Program-made: the position numbers and the translations under genes | Shown here: positions 10,272 to 20,337 of the stretch, piece after piece | Layout of the letters: every line of letters starts with the position of its first letter | Position numbering within the stretch: the first letter of the stretch is position 1 | NCBI GenBank assembly: GCA_025765595.1 | Contig: JAIVFH010000006.1 | Location: forward strand, 606,443-670,442 | Source of the DNA: Obelidium mucronatum | Lineage: Eukaryota; Chytridiomycota; Chytridiomycetes; Chytridiales; Chytriomycetaceae | DNA: 64,000 nt | Direction of reading: 5' to 3' | The notes under the pieces: generated by a model | Told to the model about the DNA's origin: nothing | Seen by the model: the letters and a program-made list of their open reading frames with translations, nothing else | Databases searched by the model: none

Positions 10272-13200
10272 GTAAAAATTTCTTTTCTGTGGTGAAAAAA
10301 AAATCCTCACCTTCCCAACGTCCTCAATGATCTTTCTGTAATGGTAACGTCCTCGAGAACGACAACAACAAGTTTTCTTACTAGTCCCGTAGCAATTTCA
10401 AGTTCACTGACTTGTTTGATTTCATAATTGATTTTTCGCAGTTTCGTTCCAAACATTGCTGTGCAATACCCTTTCGTTGATTTGGACAATTCTTTGGACT
10501 CAATCACGGAAGAAATCTCAGAAACGAGGAAACTGTTTTCGTCTCCTGGAAACAGCTCCTTGAACGTGTGGGTTTGCATGGCAGCAATGAATTCTGGGTC
10601 TGCTTCCAACCGCATGGGATAATTTACTTCTCGAATTATTCCAGAGTCTTCTAGAGTTATGATGATGTTGGCAACTGTTTGAAGAACGAGGTCAAGGTAG
10701 TTTCGTGTGTCTTTGCCCATTTGGGCAAATTCCCCTTTTTGGTTGATGAGAAGGCGTTTGTCCATGGCAACGGTTGCTTTTTTTTTTTTGGTTGTTAATT
10801 GGTGTTTTTTTTTCTTTCCAATTTATTACCTTGTGCCGCGAAATATGCCAATAATCTTTCATCTTCAGGACCAAACACTCCATTCTTTTTGTTGAGCATT
10901 TGCAAGACACCAAATGATTGCCCTTCGGGATTAGATAATGGCGCTGACAGTATACTCCTTGTATTATATCCACTTTGCTTATCGATATCCGGATTAAATC
11001 TGTAAAAATAAATGGTGCGTGTGTGTGAGAGATCGAATGCCTGGCTGGTTTATGTTGGCTGGTTTATGTTTTACCGTGAATCTTCATAAGCATTTGGAAC
11101 GTTGACTATCACTGGAGGTTTGGAGGCTGTCAAAAAAAAAAAAACTCCCAGAAAATTTTTCTAAAATAAGTTACGAACCTCCTTGTTTCAGAGTATAACC
11201 AACGATGCCAGTATCCGATGAAAGCTGAATTTTACGTACGTGATCATTAAATAGAATTTTGGATGTGAGATCATGCGACTTTGTATCCAACAGAAACAAT
11301 CCGCAACGATCGGCGCTCAATAAAGTCTTTGCCCCTGTGACGACTCGATCCGCCAAATCGTCAACGCTTTCTGGGGCTCGCAGGTTCATTGCTGACTTTA
11401 AAATCAAGTTGCGTTGATCTTCCAACTTTTGCAACTGCTCGTGTACGCTATACGTGGAAAGGGCATTCATGATTTGAGTAGCCATATGCTTCAGCAGGAA
11501 CTCATCAGATGCATCGAATGAGCACACTTCCTTGTTACTATCTAGTTTGTTTAAAACTTCAAGGACCCCAAGCACTTCTCCAGAGACTGTTGCAAGAGGA
11601 ACGCACAAAACCGAATAAATCTTGGAAGTAAATCCGCGCGAGTCTATCTCGTTTTTGAAACTGGTATTGTGGGAAGCGTCGTCCTTGATATTAAACGATT
11701 TTCTTGTTAGAATTGCCATACCGGCCAATCCTGCATCCCTTGGATCCATCTTTTTGTCACGAATAAGAGTTTTTTCGAGGCGAGTCAGGGCTGGATCATA
11801 GTCGCAAGCGAAAACGTCACCACTAAATTTATCCACTAAATACAGCATCGCATGCTCGCATGTAAGCATAATTTTCGTATCGCAAACGGCCTTGTATATA
11901 AATTGCTCCAAGAGATCTTCGCTGCTCGCATGATTATGTCGCATATTTAACAAATGGTGAGTATTTTGAAGGACAAAACATGATTTTCGAAGCGCATCGT
12001 GTTCAACGCAAGAAGGTATAGCTCTGTTGATGGCTTCTGAAGTCAATCCATTATCAATAATTTCCTTGAAAACGGTAGTTGCGTTAAGTTGGGTGATCGC
12101 CTTTGGTGAAGCACGGGAAATTTTAAGAGGAAGTTGAGGTTGTTCTAATTTCGGAACATCAGCTGGTAGTGATTCCGAAGATAAATCGTCTTCAAACGGT
12201 AGTTTTCGCTTGGGCAATTTGCCTGACTTACAAAATGAGATATAGCTATTATGAAGGGATTCTCACCACTATTATAGAGGTTTTGGACTACTCCCAATAT
12301 TGCCAAAATTCCTTTTTGCTTATATAGTGCCTTGAACGTCAGACCTAAACTATGTTAATATGAAATCAGTACCGTCTATGGTCATTACTATTGGCTCGAC
12401 CCATCAGCTCCAACAACTTGCAAGTTTTTTGCTGTATTTCCAAGTCTAGAGGATATTTTTGAAGAATATGTAACAGAATAGCCACCCCACCACGATCAAA
12501 TAGTGAGTCTTGCGCGATTATAACTTAAGGCAGCATGTTAGGTATTACCAGCTATGATACGGGACCCACCATTTCCAGCCGAAATATCTACTAAAGCAGT
12601 CAATGCGGCAAGAATCTCGTCAGGCTGACTGGCTTTATCTGCCAGCCGAAGCAAATGCTCATCCGCTAGAATCTCTTCCTTCACGAGAGTCAACCGGTCC
12701 CTCATTTTCTTCTCTTTTACTTCTGCAGATAATTCTACTTCGCTATTATCGTCTTCCGAATCTGAATGATGCCTGGAAAGCTTCCTGTTGCGTGATTCGG
12801 ATCGATTTCCAGATTGTGAAGGTGGAATAGAAGGCTCTTCATTTGGTGTGGAATGCTTGATTAGAGACGGATGTAGTGGCCAAGCGCCAATACTATCAGG
12901 CTGGCTTTTCTTTCGATGGATATCGGATTCGGGGCGTCCAGCCAGTTCAGGCAGACTGTCATCGATGCTCCTCGATTTCGCGCGCTTTGTTGATTTTGCG
13001 GCGTCCAGGACATGGAGCGATGGAAACTTTGGCGACTTTGACGGCGTTGGCAGCGCAACGATTGGCTGGCGTTGAACTTTCGCGGATTTCGCGGCGTACG
13101 GACTGGTGGTAAACTTCTTCATGTACGCCAGCGCGTCGTGGTCTTTCATGGCGGCGGCGGCCTTCATCGTCAGCACGGCGGAGCTCGGATGGCCGCCGGG

Positions 13201-13329
13201 CGCGGGCGCCAGCGCGGCCAGCTTCGCGCCCGGCTTCGGAAAGTCGACCAGCGCGGCGGCAAACTTGACGCTCGGCGGCGGCGGCGGCGGCGGCGCGTCG
13301 GCGTGCGCGGGGTCGGGCGGCTCCAGCAT
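9203..13329 (-). CDS. GAF-GAF-PAS-cyclase-like protein with degraded catalytic site
   Basis: Ten minus-strand exons: 13329-12549, 12508-12389, 12344-12267, 12222-11179, 11126-11075, 10999-10830, 10776-10311, 10222-10023, 9949-9759, 9682-9203 (1,193 residues). Residues 1-230 are disordered (Pro and Lys/Ser rich). An armadillo-like helical stretch (GGVAILLHILQ, KGILAILGVVQ) follows at ~235-325, then GAF1 (~425-585), GAF2 (~615-750), a PAS-like segment ending LEDVTITERSLRTLGR (~760-903), and a class III nucleotide cyclase homology domain (~903-1130) with a small helical tail ending in WDGSYKI. Normal cyclases have two metal-binding Asp and a transition-state Asn/Arg. Here FSDIR has become FSNIR, DKYIGDA has become DKYVHGL, and the GDTVN..R region reads GETVSIAKYME. 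So catalysis is unlikely, and a ligand-sensing pseudo-cyclase or dimer partner is inferred. Introns 1-3 are only 40-44 bases; the first junction is the least certain. Confidence 0.5.
10224..10270. repeat. 47-base poly(T) tract inside intron 7 of the cyclase-like gene
   Basis: An uninterrupted run of T on the plus strand is poly(A) on the coding strand, ending immediately at the proposed AG acceptor of exon 8 (10222). Its exact length may be affected by sequencing slippage. It replaces the pyrimidine tract expected before an acceptor. Confidence 0.5.
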
Positions 13330-13503
13330 CGTGTTTCGAACAAGTTTTGTTTCGAACAAATCGAAGCTGCGCGTCGCCCAATCAGAATCGGCCACGGCCG
13401 ACCGGCGCAGGCACACAGCGGCTTGTGCGGCTTGCGCGGCTTGTGCGGCGCAGACCGGCTGCCGGCTGCGTGCGCTTCTTTCGTGTGTGTAAATCTGCAA
13501 TTA
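13330..13503. promoter_or_regulatory. 174-base shared promoter region of two divergent genes
   Basis: The start codons of the cyclase-like gene (13329, -) and the coiled-coil gene (13504, +) are 174 bases apart. The interval holds two direct copies of GTTTCGAACAA 16 bases apart (13333 and 13349), a CCAAT box near 13378 and three copies of a GCGGCTTG-type 9-mer at about 13420-13455. It is GC-rich. Regulatory roles are inferred from position and repetition only. Confidence 0.5.
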
Positions 13504-16500
13504 ATGCTGCGGCAGAAACGAGCCACCGCCACCAAGGACCAATCATCAGCGTTCGACGGCGTATTGGGGTCGTTGGGCCCAGCAGTGGCCAAACCCACAA
13601 AGCGTATTGTTGGAAAGGGAACCGTGCCACTTGTCTCAAGTCTCACAGCAGCACAGAAACTTTACACGGCCTCACTTGCAAAAACGACCCATTTGAAAAC
13701 AAATCATCCTTCCCAGCCAAATCAGCAGACTGCAAGAATAAGAGTTGCTCGAGAAGTGGAAGTAGTGTCAACCGAACAAGATGCCCTCAAAGCCGAAGAA
13801 TTTGTCGCCCAACAGTTACCCAAGACGCGTCTATTTGTTCAAAAGCTTGGAGGCTTTGGTGGAATGACGACTCTTCAGAAGAAATTAGAGTCAGCGTTGG
13901 ATATGATGACAAGGCGATCAGGTAATGTGAGTTTGCGAAACCCTTACGAGTAGTTAATGGGCGAATAGAAACGATCGGAAAAGCAATAAGCATACGCGAA
14001 TATCACTATTTGCTGTACAGATTCATGTCAGAGCATGTTGGATCCACGCTTGAATTCCTGGAATCATGTTCCTTTGATCAAGCTAGCACTGAAGACATGA
14101 AACTATGTCACATTCATTTCAAAGCCCTCACAGAATCAAGTAGTAAATCTGATTTTCAGAGCCCAGAGCGCGATGATCTTTTTAGTAACATCAAAACTTG
14201 GATAAAAAGCATTGTCAAGTTTCACACAGTCATGCACCAAAGGGAGCTCCATATTTGCGACCTCATGAAGGAATACGAAATTCTAGAAGAGCAATGTCTT
14301 ATTTTCAGAGAAGTTTTACGGCAGTTGAATGCTGGCAATTCAATGACCCAAACCAAACCGATTGAAGTTACAATCAGGCAAATAACAATATCGGATAAAT
14401 CAGGCTACTTGGTAAAACCCTTTGAAATAATGGAATATAAGAGATGGGGATTAAAAATTACCCATCTTTGAAACAGAAATCAAAGTCTTTCTGTAATCGA
14501 GAAACCATGACAATGGACGAAAATGAATTTGATCACGCCTTTGAGGATGAATCCGAAGAAAGTCCCGAAGAAATCATGCCTCAAACGAACAAAAATGAGC
14601 GCGTTCAAACCCTTTTTGTCCCCATCATCTCAAACCCCAGCTCCCCAGATCGAACCAAATCCACACAGAAAAGGAGTATAAGCAATAATTCGTTACTATC
14701 AAATCAAAATCCATCATCGCAACAGCAGAATTCTTATTTGCAGCCGGCTGGCGCTGCATCTCGAAAGCTCTCTTTTGTTTCACACCCAGCTTCTCCAGCA
14801 ACATCTATGATTGAGGTCATTGAAAATGAAAAATCGCCATCCATCATCAACTCTGCAGTTTCACTGCTTTCCGTGCGCGGGATTGGAGGATCGAATGTGC
14901 ATTTAACAACCTCAAACATCAACTTACAATCATCCACCACCAACATGTCCGACATTGCAGGCTCCATCAAATCGTCACAGCAAATCCCTCAATCACACTT
15001 GAATCTGTCTGCGATGTCAGAATCTAAGCCTGCCCTCTCAGTCGGCCCAGAAATAGCCAAAAGCTCACTGACCTTGGAAGCCATTTCTCAATCCACGGCA
15101 AAACTCAACACGGGAGATGTAATCGAAACAGCGATGCTAAGTGTTGAGCAAGAAAAACAAGCTGTTGCAACTGTTCATGTAGCTGTGGGAGGGGACAAAC
15201 CGATACCTAAATTTGTAGATGCTTGTCACCTTGTTCCCGAGTTTGAAAACCCCTTGAAAAAAGTTCTTGATGCTTGTAAGAAGGAGGTCCAAGATATTCA
15301 AGCCAAGGTTTGGCGTCGTTTTTTCTTTGAAGAGAAAATTTTTTTAAGAAAACCAAATCATAAAAAAAAAAATACAGCTCAAGAAAACAGTTGCTTCCCA
15401 CATTTCTGACACCAGTGCCATACATGCCGCACACGAAAAAGAAATCAAAATGATGAAAGCAACGTTAAATGACGAGCTTCTAAAGGAGCAGATTCGAAAC
15501 AAGGAATTAGAATTGAAACTTGCAGACTTGACGAATCAAATGTCGATTGAATCCGAAGAAATGGTACAAAAAGACGCTGAAATCGAAAATCTGAAGGGTC
15601 AAGTGGAAGCACTGTTGAACCAAGGTCTGTGTGGTTGTTTGTGTTTGTACAACTCTCTCAACATCTTCAAATCACTCTAAAAAGTTCAAGAAGTCGAAAG
15701 AGAGAAATCTCAAATCGAAAGCGACTATGAAAACAGCAACATGGAAATATTTACTTTGAAATCGGAAGTGGCAACGTTGAAGGACACAATTGTTGAAGAC
15801 AACGAAAGACTCAACCAAAAAATTGCCGAGCGAGATGCAATATTCGAAAACCATAGACTGGAGTCCGAAGCTCAAGTTTTTGCATTGAAAGCTGACGTTG
15901 AAAATGCAAAAAAGGAAGCGATTGATACTGTTGTACAATTGACACAGAGTAAATCTCGCTTTGGTGAGTTACACCACTCTCTTGTAACACTACAGAATCA
16001 TAGCGATAGAATCGAGGTAATATAATTGTTTCTTCACATTTGCACATGTTGATTCAAACGGCGTGTCCTATAGGAGCTCTATGAAAAACTACAAATTTCG
16101 AGTAAAACCAATGAATATAGAGTCAAAGAACTGGAAGCCATTGTAGAAACAATGATGAAGTATCCAGATGCAAGTTTAGGCCAATTGCTAGAAGAGCCAG
16201 GTTTGAGCTTCAACCTTTTTTTTTTTTTCCGTTTTCCATCGATTATTAAAAGTGCTCAAATCAAGCGGACGGTCGTTATGATGAACTGTTTAAAGAAATG
16301 ATTAATTCCAACAATATGAGAATATCAATGTTGGAAGCAAAGAACAATGAATATCGATATATCCGCTTGAAACATGGTAAAGTCAGAAACTTCATATACA
16401 TTGTCTTCCTTACTGAAGCCTTTAAACACCCATGCACACGCAGCGGAAGGTGGCGAAAATGCAAAAATCGGAGACTTCTTATCCTCAAAAGTCCCACCCA

Positions 16501-17471
16501 CTCAACTTTTCTCACTTGACCATCGTTCAAGTTTAAGCAAAACAGCAGCATCGCGCTCTGTATCGCGAATACAAACAGACGCTATCATTCCGCAAGTGAA
16601 AAGCGACAAGAACAATGCCTTCTATATATCAGACGATCCTGATCCAGTTTCAACGTTGGTGAACAACAAACAAAGATCTTCTTTAGAGGGAGGACAAAAA
16701 GCATTGGACCGAAACATCAAAAACCCAATGCCTCTCCATGCAGCAGCAGAGATTCTTTTGGGCTCTCCTGGTTTGGTTGGTACCAGTAGCCACCACCAAC
16801 AAGGAGAAACGAAGAGACTTCGAAATCAGTCAACGAATCCCGCAACGCTCACCAAAAAAGGAAAAGAAACGATACACTTGTATAAACATCACGAAAGACT
16901 TCCTGGAAACGGAAGTCCTCAAAACTCCCATCACAAGGACAGCAGTAGCTATTTAAACCCTCCTCCAACATTCAAGCAACAAACCCTGGTACTCGATCAC
17001 AATAATAATAATCAAGGGAAGCAGAAACGGGGGATTTCGTACAGTGCATTACTTACAAGCTTTAAAGACTTGCGGAATCCAGAAGATCCCATTCCAGCAC
17101 GCACGCCAATAAATATCGAAGGAAGCGGGTCGGCAAATAGCAGTGGTAGTAGAGGTAGTAAAAACAAGACCCATTTTCCAGCCGATGAACATCGCGGGTT
17201 TGCGCAACTAGAAACCGATGAAGGCGAAGAAAGGGGAGGAAGCGGGAATCGAAATATTGTAAATAAGGGCAGTACTTCCTCTTCTTCTTCTTCGTCGAGG
17301 AATCTGAGTGTTTTAAGCAATGATTCTGCTGCCGAGAAGGCTAGCAGTATGTTGAACTTGTTGAAGGATTTGACTGAGGAGGAAAAAATGATGCAACAAA
17401 AGAGGCAACAGCAACAGTTACTGAATGAGGGAGGTAAAAAGGGGCAACGTGTAAGCTGGTCGCAAAAGTAA
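13504..17471 (+). CDS. Large coiled-coil protein, family not recognised
   Basis: Exons are 13504-13921, 13969-14411, 14477-15307, 15378-15624, 15685-16016, 16074-16200, 16266-16376 and 16444-17471, giving 1,178 residues. All junctions are GT..AG and phases match. Residues ~75-280 are an alpha-helical region (QLPKTRLFVQKLGGFGG, then EYHYLLYRFMSEHVGS, then FREVLRQLNAG). Residues ~290-560 are Ser/Asn-rich and disordered. A heptad-type coiled coil rich in Glu/Lys/Leu runs from ~565 to ~830 (for example LKGQVEALLNQVQEVEREK). The last 340 residues are disordered and end with a short helix LLKDLTEEEKMMQQKRQQQQ. It is divergent with the cyclase-like gene. A structural or scaffold role at the cytoskeleton is possible because of its neighbours and coiled coil, but no function is assigned. 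Confidence 0.5.
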
Positions 17472-17554
17472 AAGTTATAAAAAAAAAAAGGTGCATGTCT
17501 ATGACTTAACATCTTTATTCATTTTATTTGTTGTTTGATTTATAAAAACGAAAA

Positions 17555-18257
17555 ATGGTGAGCGCTTATCCTGCAAACCAGATTCAACACAATACTGAAC
17601 TGTCTCTTCGTTGCATCGATTAGGGTGGAGGTGCTAGATTTGCTCACCCAAAATGGGTCTGGACGTGAGTCACTAAGCAGGATCTTTTGGGTTTGGGGGT
17701 TTTAAGCAAATCTTGGATGGAACTTAGATACTACGGAGGATGGTGGCCAGAGCCAAAGAACGCTAAACTCAACACTCTCATCACATTTGGTGCAATTGCG
17801 GGGCTGACTGGCGTCGTTTGGTCGTACTCTGCGGACAAAGAGGTACTTGGAGATTTTGGCAGTTGGGAGTACTAAAACTCGTTTTTTCTTCCATATCCCC
17901 TCCAAAACGAAAACTCGGTTGCTTGTTTGCTTCGTTGCCTCGACTTTTCTTGCGCTTGAATAAATGCAGAGAAGAATCATGTATCCACGAAACTGGATCC
18001 CGTCAATGCTGTGGGCGAAAGAATTCCATGTAACGTATTTTTTTTATTTTGCCAACCTGGGATCCTGGAAGTGGAGGAAGCGAAGGGCAGGCTCTAAAAT
18101 AGCGTTCCTTGTTTAGGATCCTCAACATGTTGCATTCTGGAAAGAGCAACTGGCCAAGGAAGGTCGTCAATGGATTGAACCAATTCCAGATTCAATGAAG
18201 AGTTGGTGGCCATTGTACCGCACTGACAAACAACAAGGGAAAGTCGGCAAGGCTGAT
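17555..18257 (+). CDS. Small single-pass mitochondrial-type protein (complex I accessory-like)
   Basis: Exons are 17555-17557, 17624-17664, 17728-17842, 17970-18029 and 18117-18257, giving 119 residues. The first coding exon is the ATG alone, directly followed by a GTGAGC donor. The protein starts GGGARFAHPKWVW, continues YYGGWWPEPKNAKLNT, has one membrane segment (LITFGAIAGLTGVVWSYSA), then an Arg/Pro/Trp segment (RRIMYPRNWIPSMLWAKEF) and a charged C-terminus. The GG-x-P-x-VW ... GGWW-P..W..NT pattern before a single membrane helix resembles small accessory subunits of NADH:ubiquinone oxidoreductase in fungi and plants. That assignment is from memory and moderate at best; the gene itself is supported by five consistent splice junctions. 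It follows the coiled-coil gene in the same direction by 83 bases. Confidence 0.5.
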
Positions 18258-18438
18258 CTTGAATTGTAATGAGGGGGATATCGGAAAATAATTTTCTCGA
18301 CATTTTCGTTATAACTTGCGTTACTTATACCGACTAAAAAATGTGTCTCTGCAAGGGTTTCCTTCTTTGTAAAAATGGTGGTGGATATGTATTTTCTAAT
18401 GCACACGCGGTAGATCACCAGAAATTTTGGCTTGCGTC

Positions 18439-18456
18439 TTAGGGTTAGGGTTAGGG
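18439..18456 (+). repeat. Three perfect TTAGGG telomere-type repeats
   Basis: TTAGGG occurs three times in a row between the 3' ends of the small mitochondrial-type gene and the histone gene. It is too short for a telomere. It may be a relic of break repair or a binding site for a Myb-type telomere-repeat factor. Confidence 0.5.
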
Positions 18457-18509
18457 CAGGGATGGTCAAAGAAGTGATCAATTGAAAAAATCGAGCTTTT
18501 TGATATCAA

Positions 18510-18530
18510 GGGTAGATGGCTGAGCGGTCA
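18510..18530 (+). pseudogene. 5' fragment of a tRNA-Leu-like gene
   Basis: The bases GGGTAGATGGCTGAGCGGTC match the first 20 bases of the tRNA-Leu at 19790 with two C-to-T differences. Similarity stops after the D-loop. It abuts the stop codon of the convergent histone gene. It is read as a tRNA relic carrying box A only. Confidence 0.5.
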
Positions 18531-18532
18531 CT

Positions 18533-19077
18533 TTACTCTTCAACAGCCTCACTCCTCTTGTTCGGTCTCATATGTGAAGGCAGAAAATACCGCCGCATTT
18601 TCCCCACTAACCGCATGTCTGGCAGCATCAATGTTTGCCGTTTCGCATGGTCACAACAAAGAACCGCATCCTCAAAGAATGTAACCATGTATGATTTGGA
18701 AAATTCAGGCAGAGCCTGCATAGCCGATATAGTAACACGAATAGGGGGGATTTCCCATGGCTGCCAACGATTTGCTGTAGGTTCTATGTTCAAGAATTTC
18801 CCGAACCTAAGTTGAAAATTAGCAAGCGGACAAGCCATCGGTCAAAGTTGACATACCAGTGCAGGGAATCGCGTTCGTAGTATCACCAGCGTTGCTTCTT
18901 TTTGGCCAGCTTGATTATCTGCTTGTGCCAAGCAAAGTTGTCTCGGGTCTTGCGGGCTTTGTTGCGCTGGCTTGCCCGTTTCCATTGCTTTCTTTTCGAC
19001 TCCGTTCCTTCCTCGCTATCTTTGATGTGACGACTTTTACGAGGTTGCACTTGTTTTCGAGGCTTTTTGGTGGGCAT
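18533..19077 (-). CDS. Divergent histone H3, probable centromeric variant (CenH3/CENP-A)
   Basis: Exons are 19077-18887 and 18806-18533 on the minus strand, giving 154 residues. The N-terminal tail is short and basic (MPTKKPRKQVQPRK). The C-terminal half aligns with the H3 fold: AMQALPEFSKSYMV with FFEDAVLC and HAKRQTLMLPDMRL correspond to H3 helix 2, loop 2 and helix 3. Between the alpha-N helix (AWHKQIIKLAKKK) and HAKR the protein is about two residues longer than canonical H3; the extra residues fall in the loop-1 region (QPWEIPP). A longer loop 1, a divergent tail and a divergent alpha-N are hallmarks of CENP-A, which marks centromeres in place of H3. A proline inside helix 2 is unusual. 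It also carries an 18-residue C-terminal extension. H3 fold is confident; the CenH3 label is inferred. Confidence 0.5.
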
Positions 19078-19789
19078 TCGCAGTTTTGTTAAATACAAGG
19101 TCCAGTGAGGGGCACTCACACTCTATCCTTTATATTAAGTGTAAATCAAATAAGCCTCCAATGCTGGATTGACTTCTGGCATCACCTTAATATAACATCA
19201 CAAACACAAAACTGCAAGAATTAAAGCTAACAAAGAAAATGGGGTAACCATGACATGTCCAGGAATTCTCCAATGACAGCCCCCCCACCAGCTGCGATCC
19301 TGCGATCCATATGCTTGTGAATCCATAATTAGTCCAACTTTTCTGTCACCAAGTCTTGATATCAAAGCTGCAACATTCCACCATTCACATGTGATACCTA
19401 TCAAATCTCCAGGTGACGCAGCACCAGAAATCACAGCCAATAGGCGATGTATGGCTAAGAGGCGGCTTATGACTCTCAGGGAAAGGGGCGGTGAACGTTG
19501 ATCGTGCACAAGCTTACTTCTGCAGAAGCAACAAGGGTGATGTATAGTGCCCACATTTCTCCACATGTTTGATAGTGCAGATGGGTAGCAATAAGAGGTG
19601 GTTCATAAAGATGTGCTGGAATTTATAAACTAAAGTTGATGGGTGGTGGTGGTTGAGGTAGTGCTTGTAGCATTTTGCGTCCCTGGATTTTTTATCATGT
19701 CATCCTTCTGGGTATGTTAGCATCAAGAAATATCCGTCTGCTAAAAGAGAGTATAAATAGGACAAATTCAGTTGACAGTCTAGATCGTA
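19078..19789. other. Intergenic region without a supported gene
   Basis: The 712 bases between the histone start and the tRNA contain the histone promoter and a 122-codon open frame on the min strand (19566-19198) with no recognisable domain or codon pattern. TATAAATA at 19752-19759 lies 30 bases before the tRNA. Confidence 0.5.
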
Positions 19790-19871
19790 GGGCAGATGGC
19801 CGAGCGGTCTAAGGCGTCACGTTAAGGCCGTGATCTATTCGTAGGCGTGGGTTCGAATCCCACTCTGCTCA
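19790..19871 (+). tRNA. tRNA-Leu (anticodon AAG)
   Basis: The acceptor stem GGGCAGA pairs with TCTGCTC (one G-T), followed by discriminator A. The D-arm carries a good box A (TGGCCGAGCGG). The anticodon stem TCACG/CGTGA closes the loop TTAAGGC, giving anticodon AAG. A long variable arm makes it class II, as expected for leucine, and the T-arm TGGGTTCGAATCCCA holds box B. A T-run follows at 19874 as the polymerase III terminator. No intron is visible. Confidence 0.5.
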
Positions 19872-20337
19872 TATTTTTTCGTTCAAAATCCGGCTTTCCT
19901 CGACCGCCCCTGCCCATCGGAGATAAAGAACAAAAAGGGTGTTTTTTGTACCTGATGCAATCATTTTCAGTGACAGATGTTTGTCCCTTGTAACGGTGGT
20001 TAAAATTTCTGAAGAGAGGGGTGGGGTGGGGTAGATCAGTACAACCTACGATAGTCTTCTGGAGTATTCACAGATAAGTACCTTAATCGCGCTCGATCCA
20101 CTGATAAGATTTGATGTCGGCACGACGAATGTTTGGCTGAAAACGCGGTGGGTTTGCTTTTTGAACTGACAATTATTTCACAATTATTCAATATTTATTT
20201 CTTTTTAAATTCTGCGTGTACTAAATCGAACCTACCGTTGCGACCACTTTCGCAACGACTGTCACTCTCCACAGTTTCTGGAATCACTCTCCACAGTTTC
20301 TTGAACGATTATTGTTATTATTTTTTTATTTTTAAAA
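19872..20337. other. Intergenic region between tRNA-Leu and PUS1
   Basis: About 460 bases with the tRNA terminator and the 5' flank of the PUS1 gene. A direct repeat CACTCTCCACAGTTTCT lies at about 20262-20302. No open frame is supported. Confidence 0.5.

Noticed and set aside
12967..13492. Plus-strand and alternative minus frames over the first exon of the cyclase-like gene
   Set aside because: GC-rich sequence leaves all frames open; only the chosen minus frame continues by splicing into the armadillo-like and GAF exons.
19198..19566. 122-codon minus-strand open frame upstream of tRNA-Leu
   Set aside because: No domain, no signal peptide, no splice partner and no coding-like composition; it overlaps only intergenic sequence.
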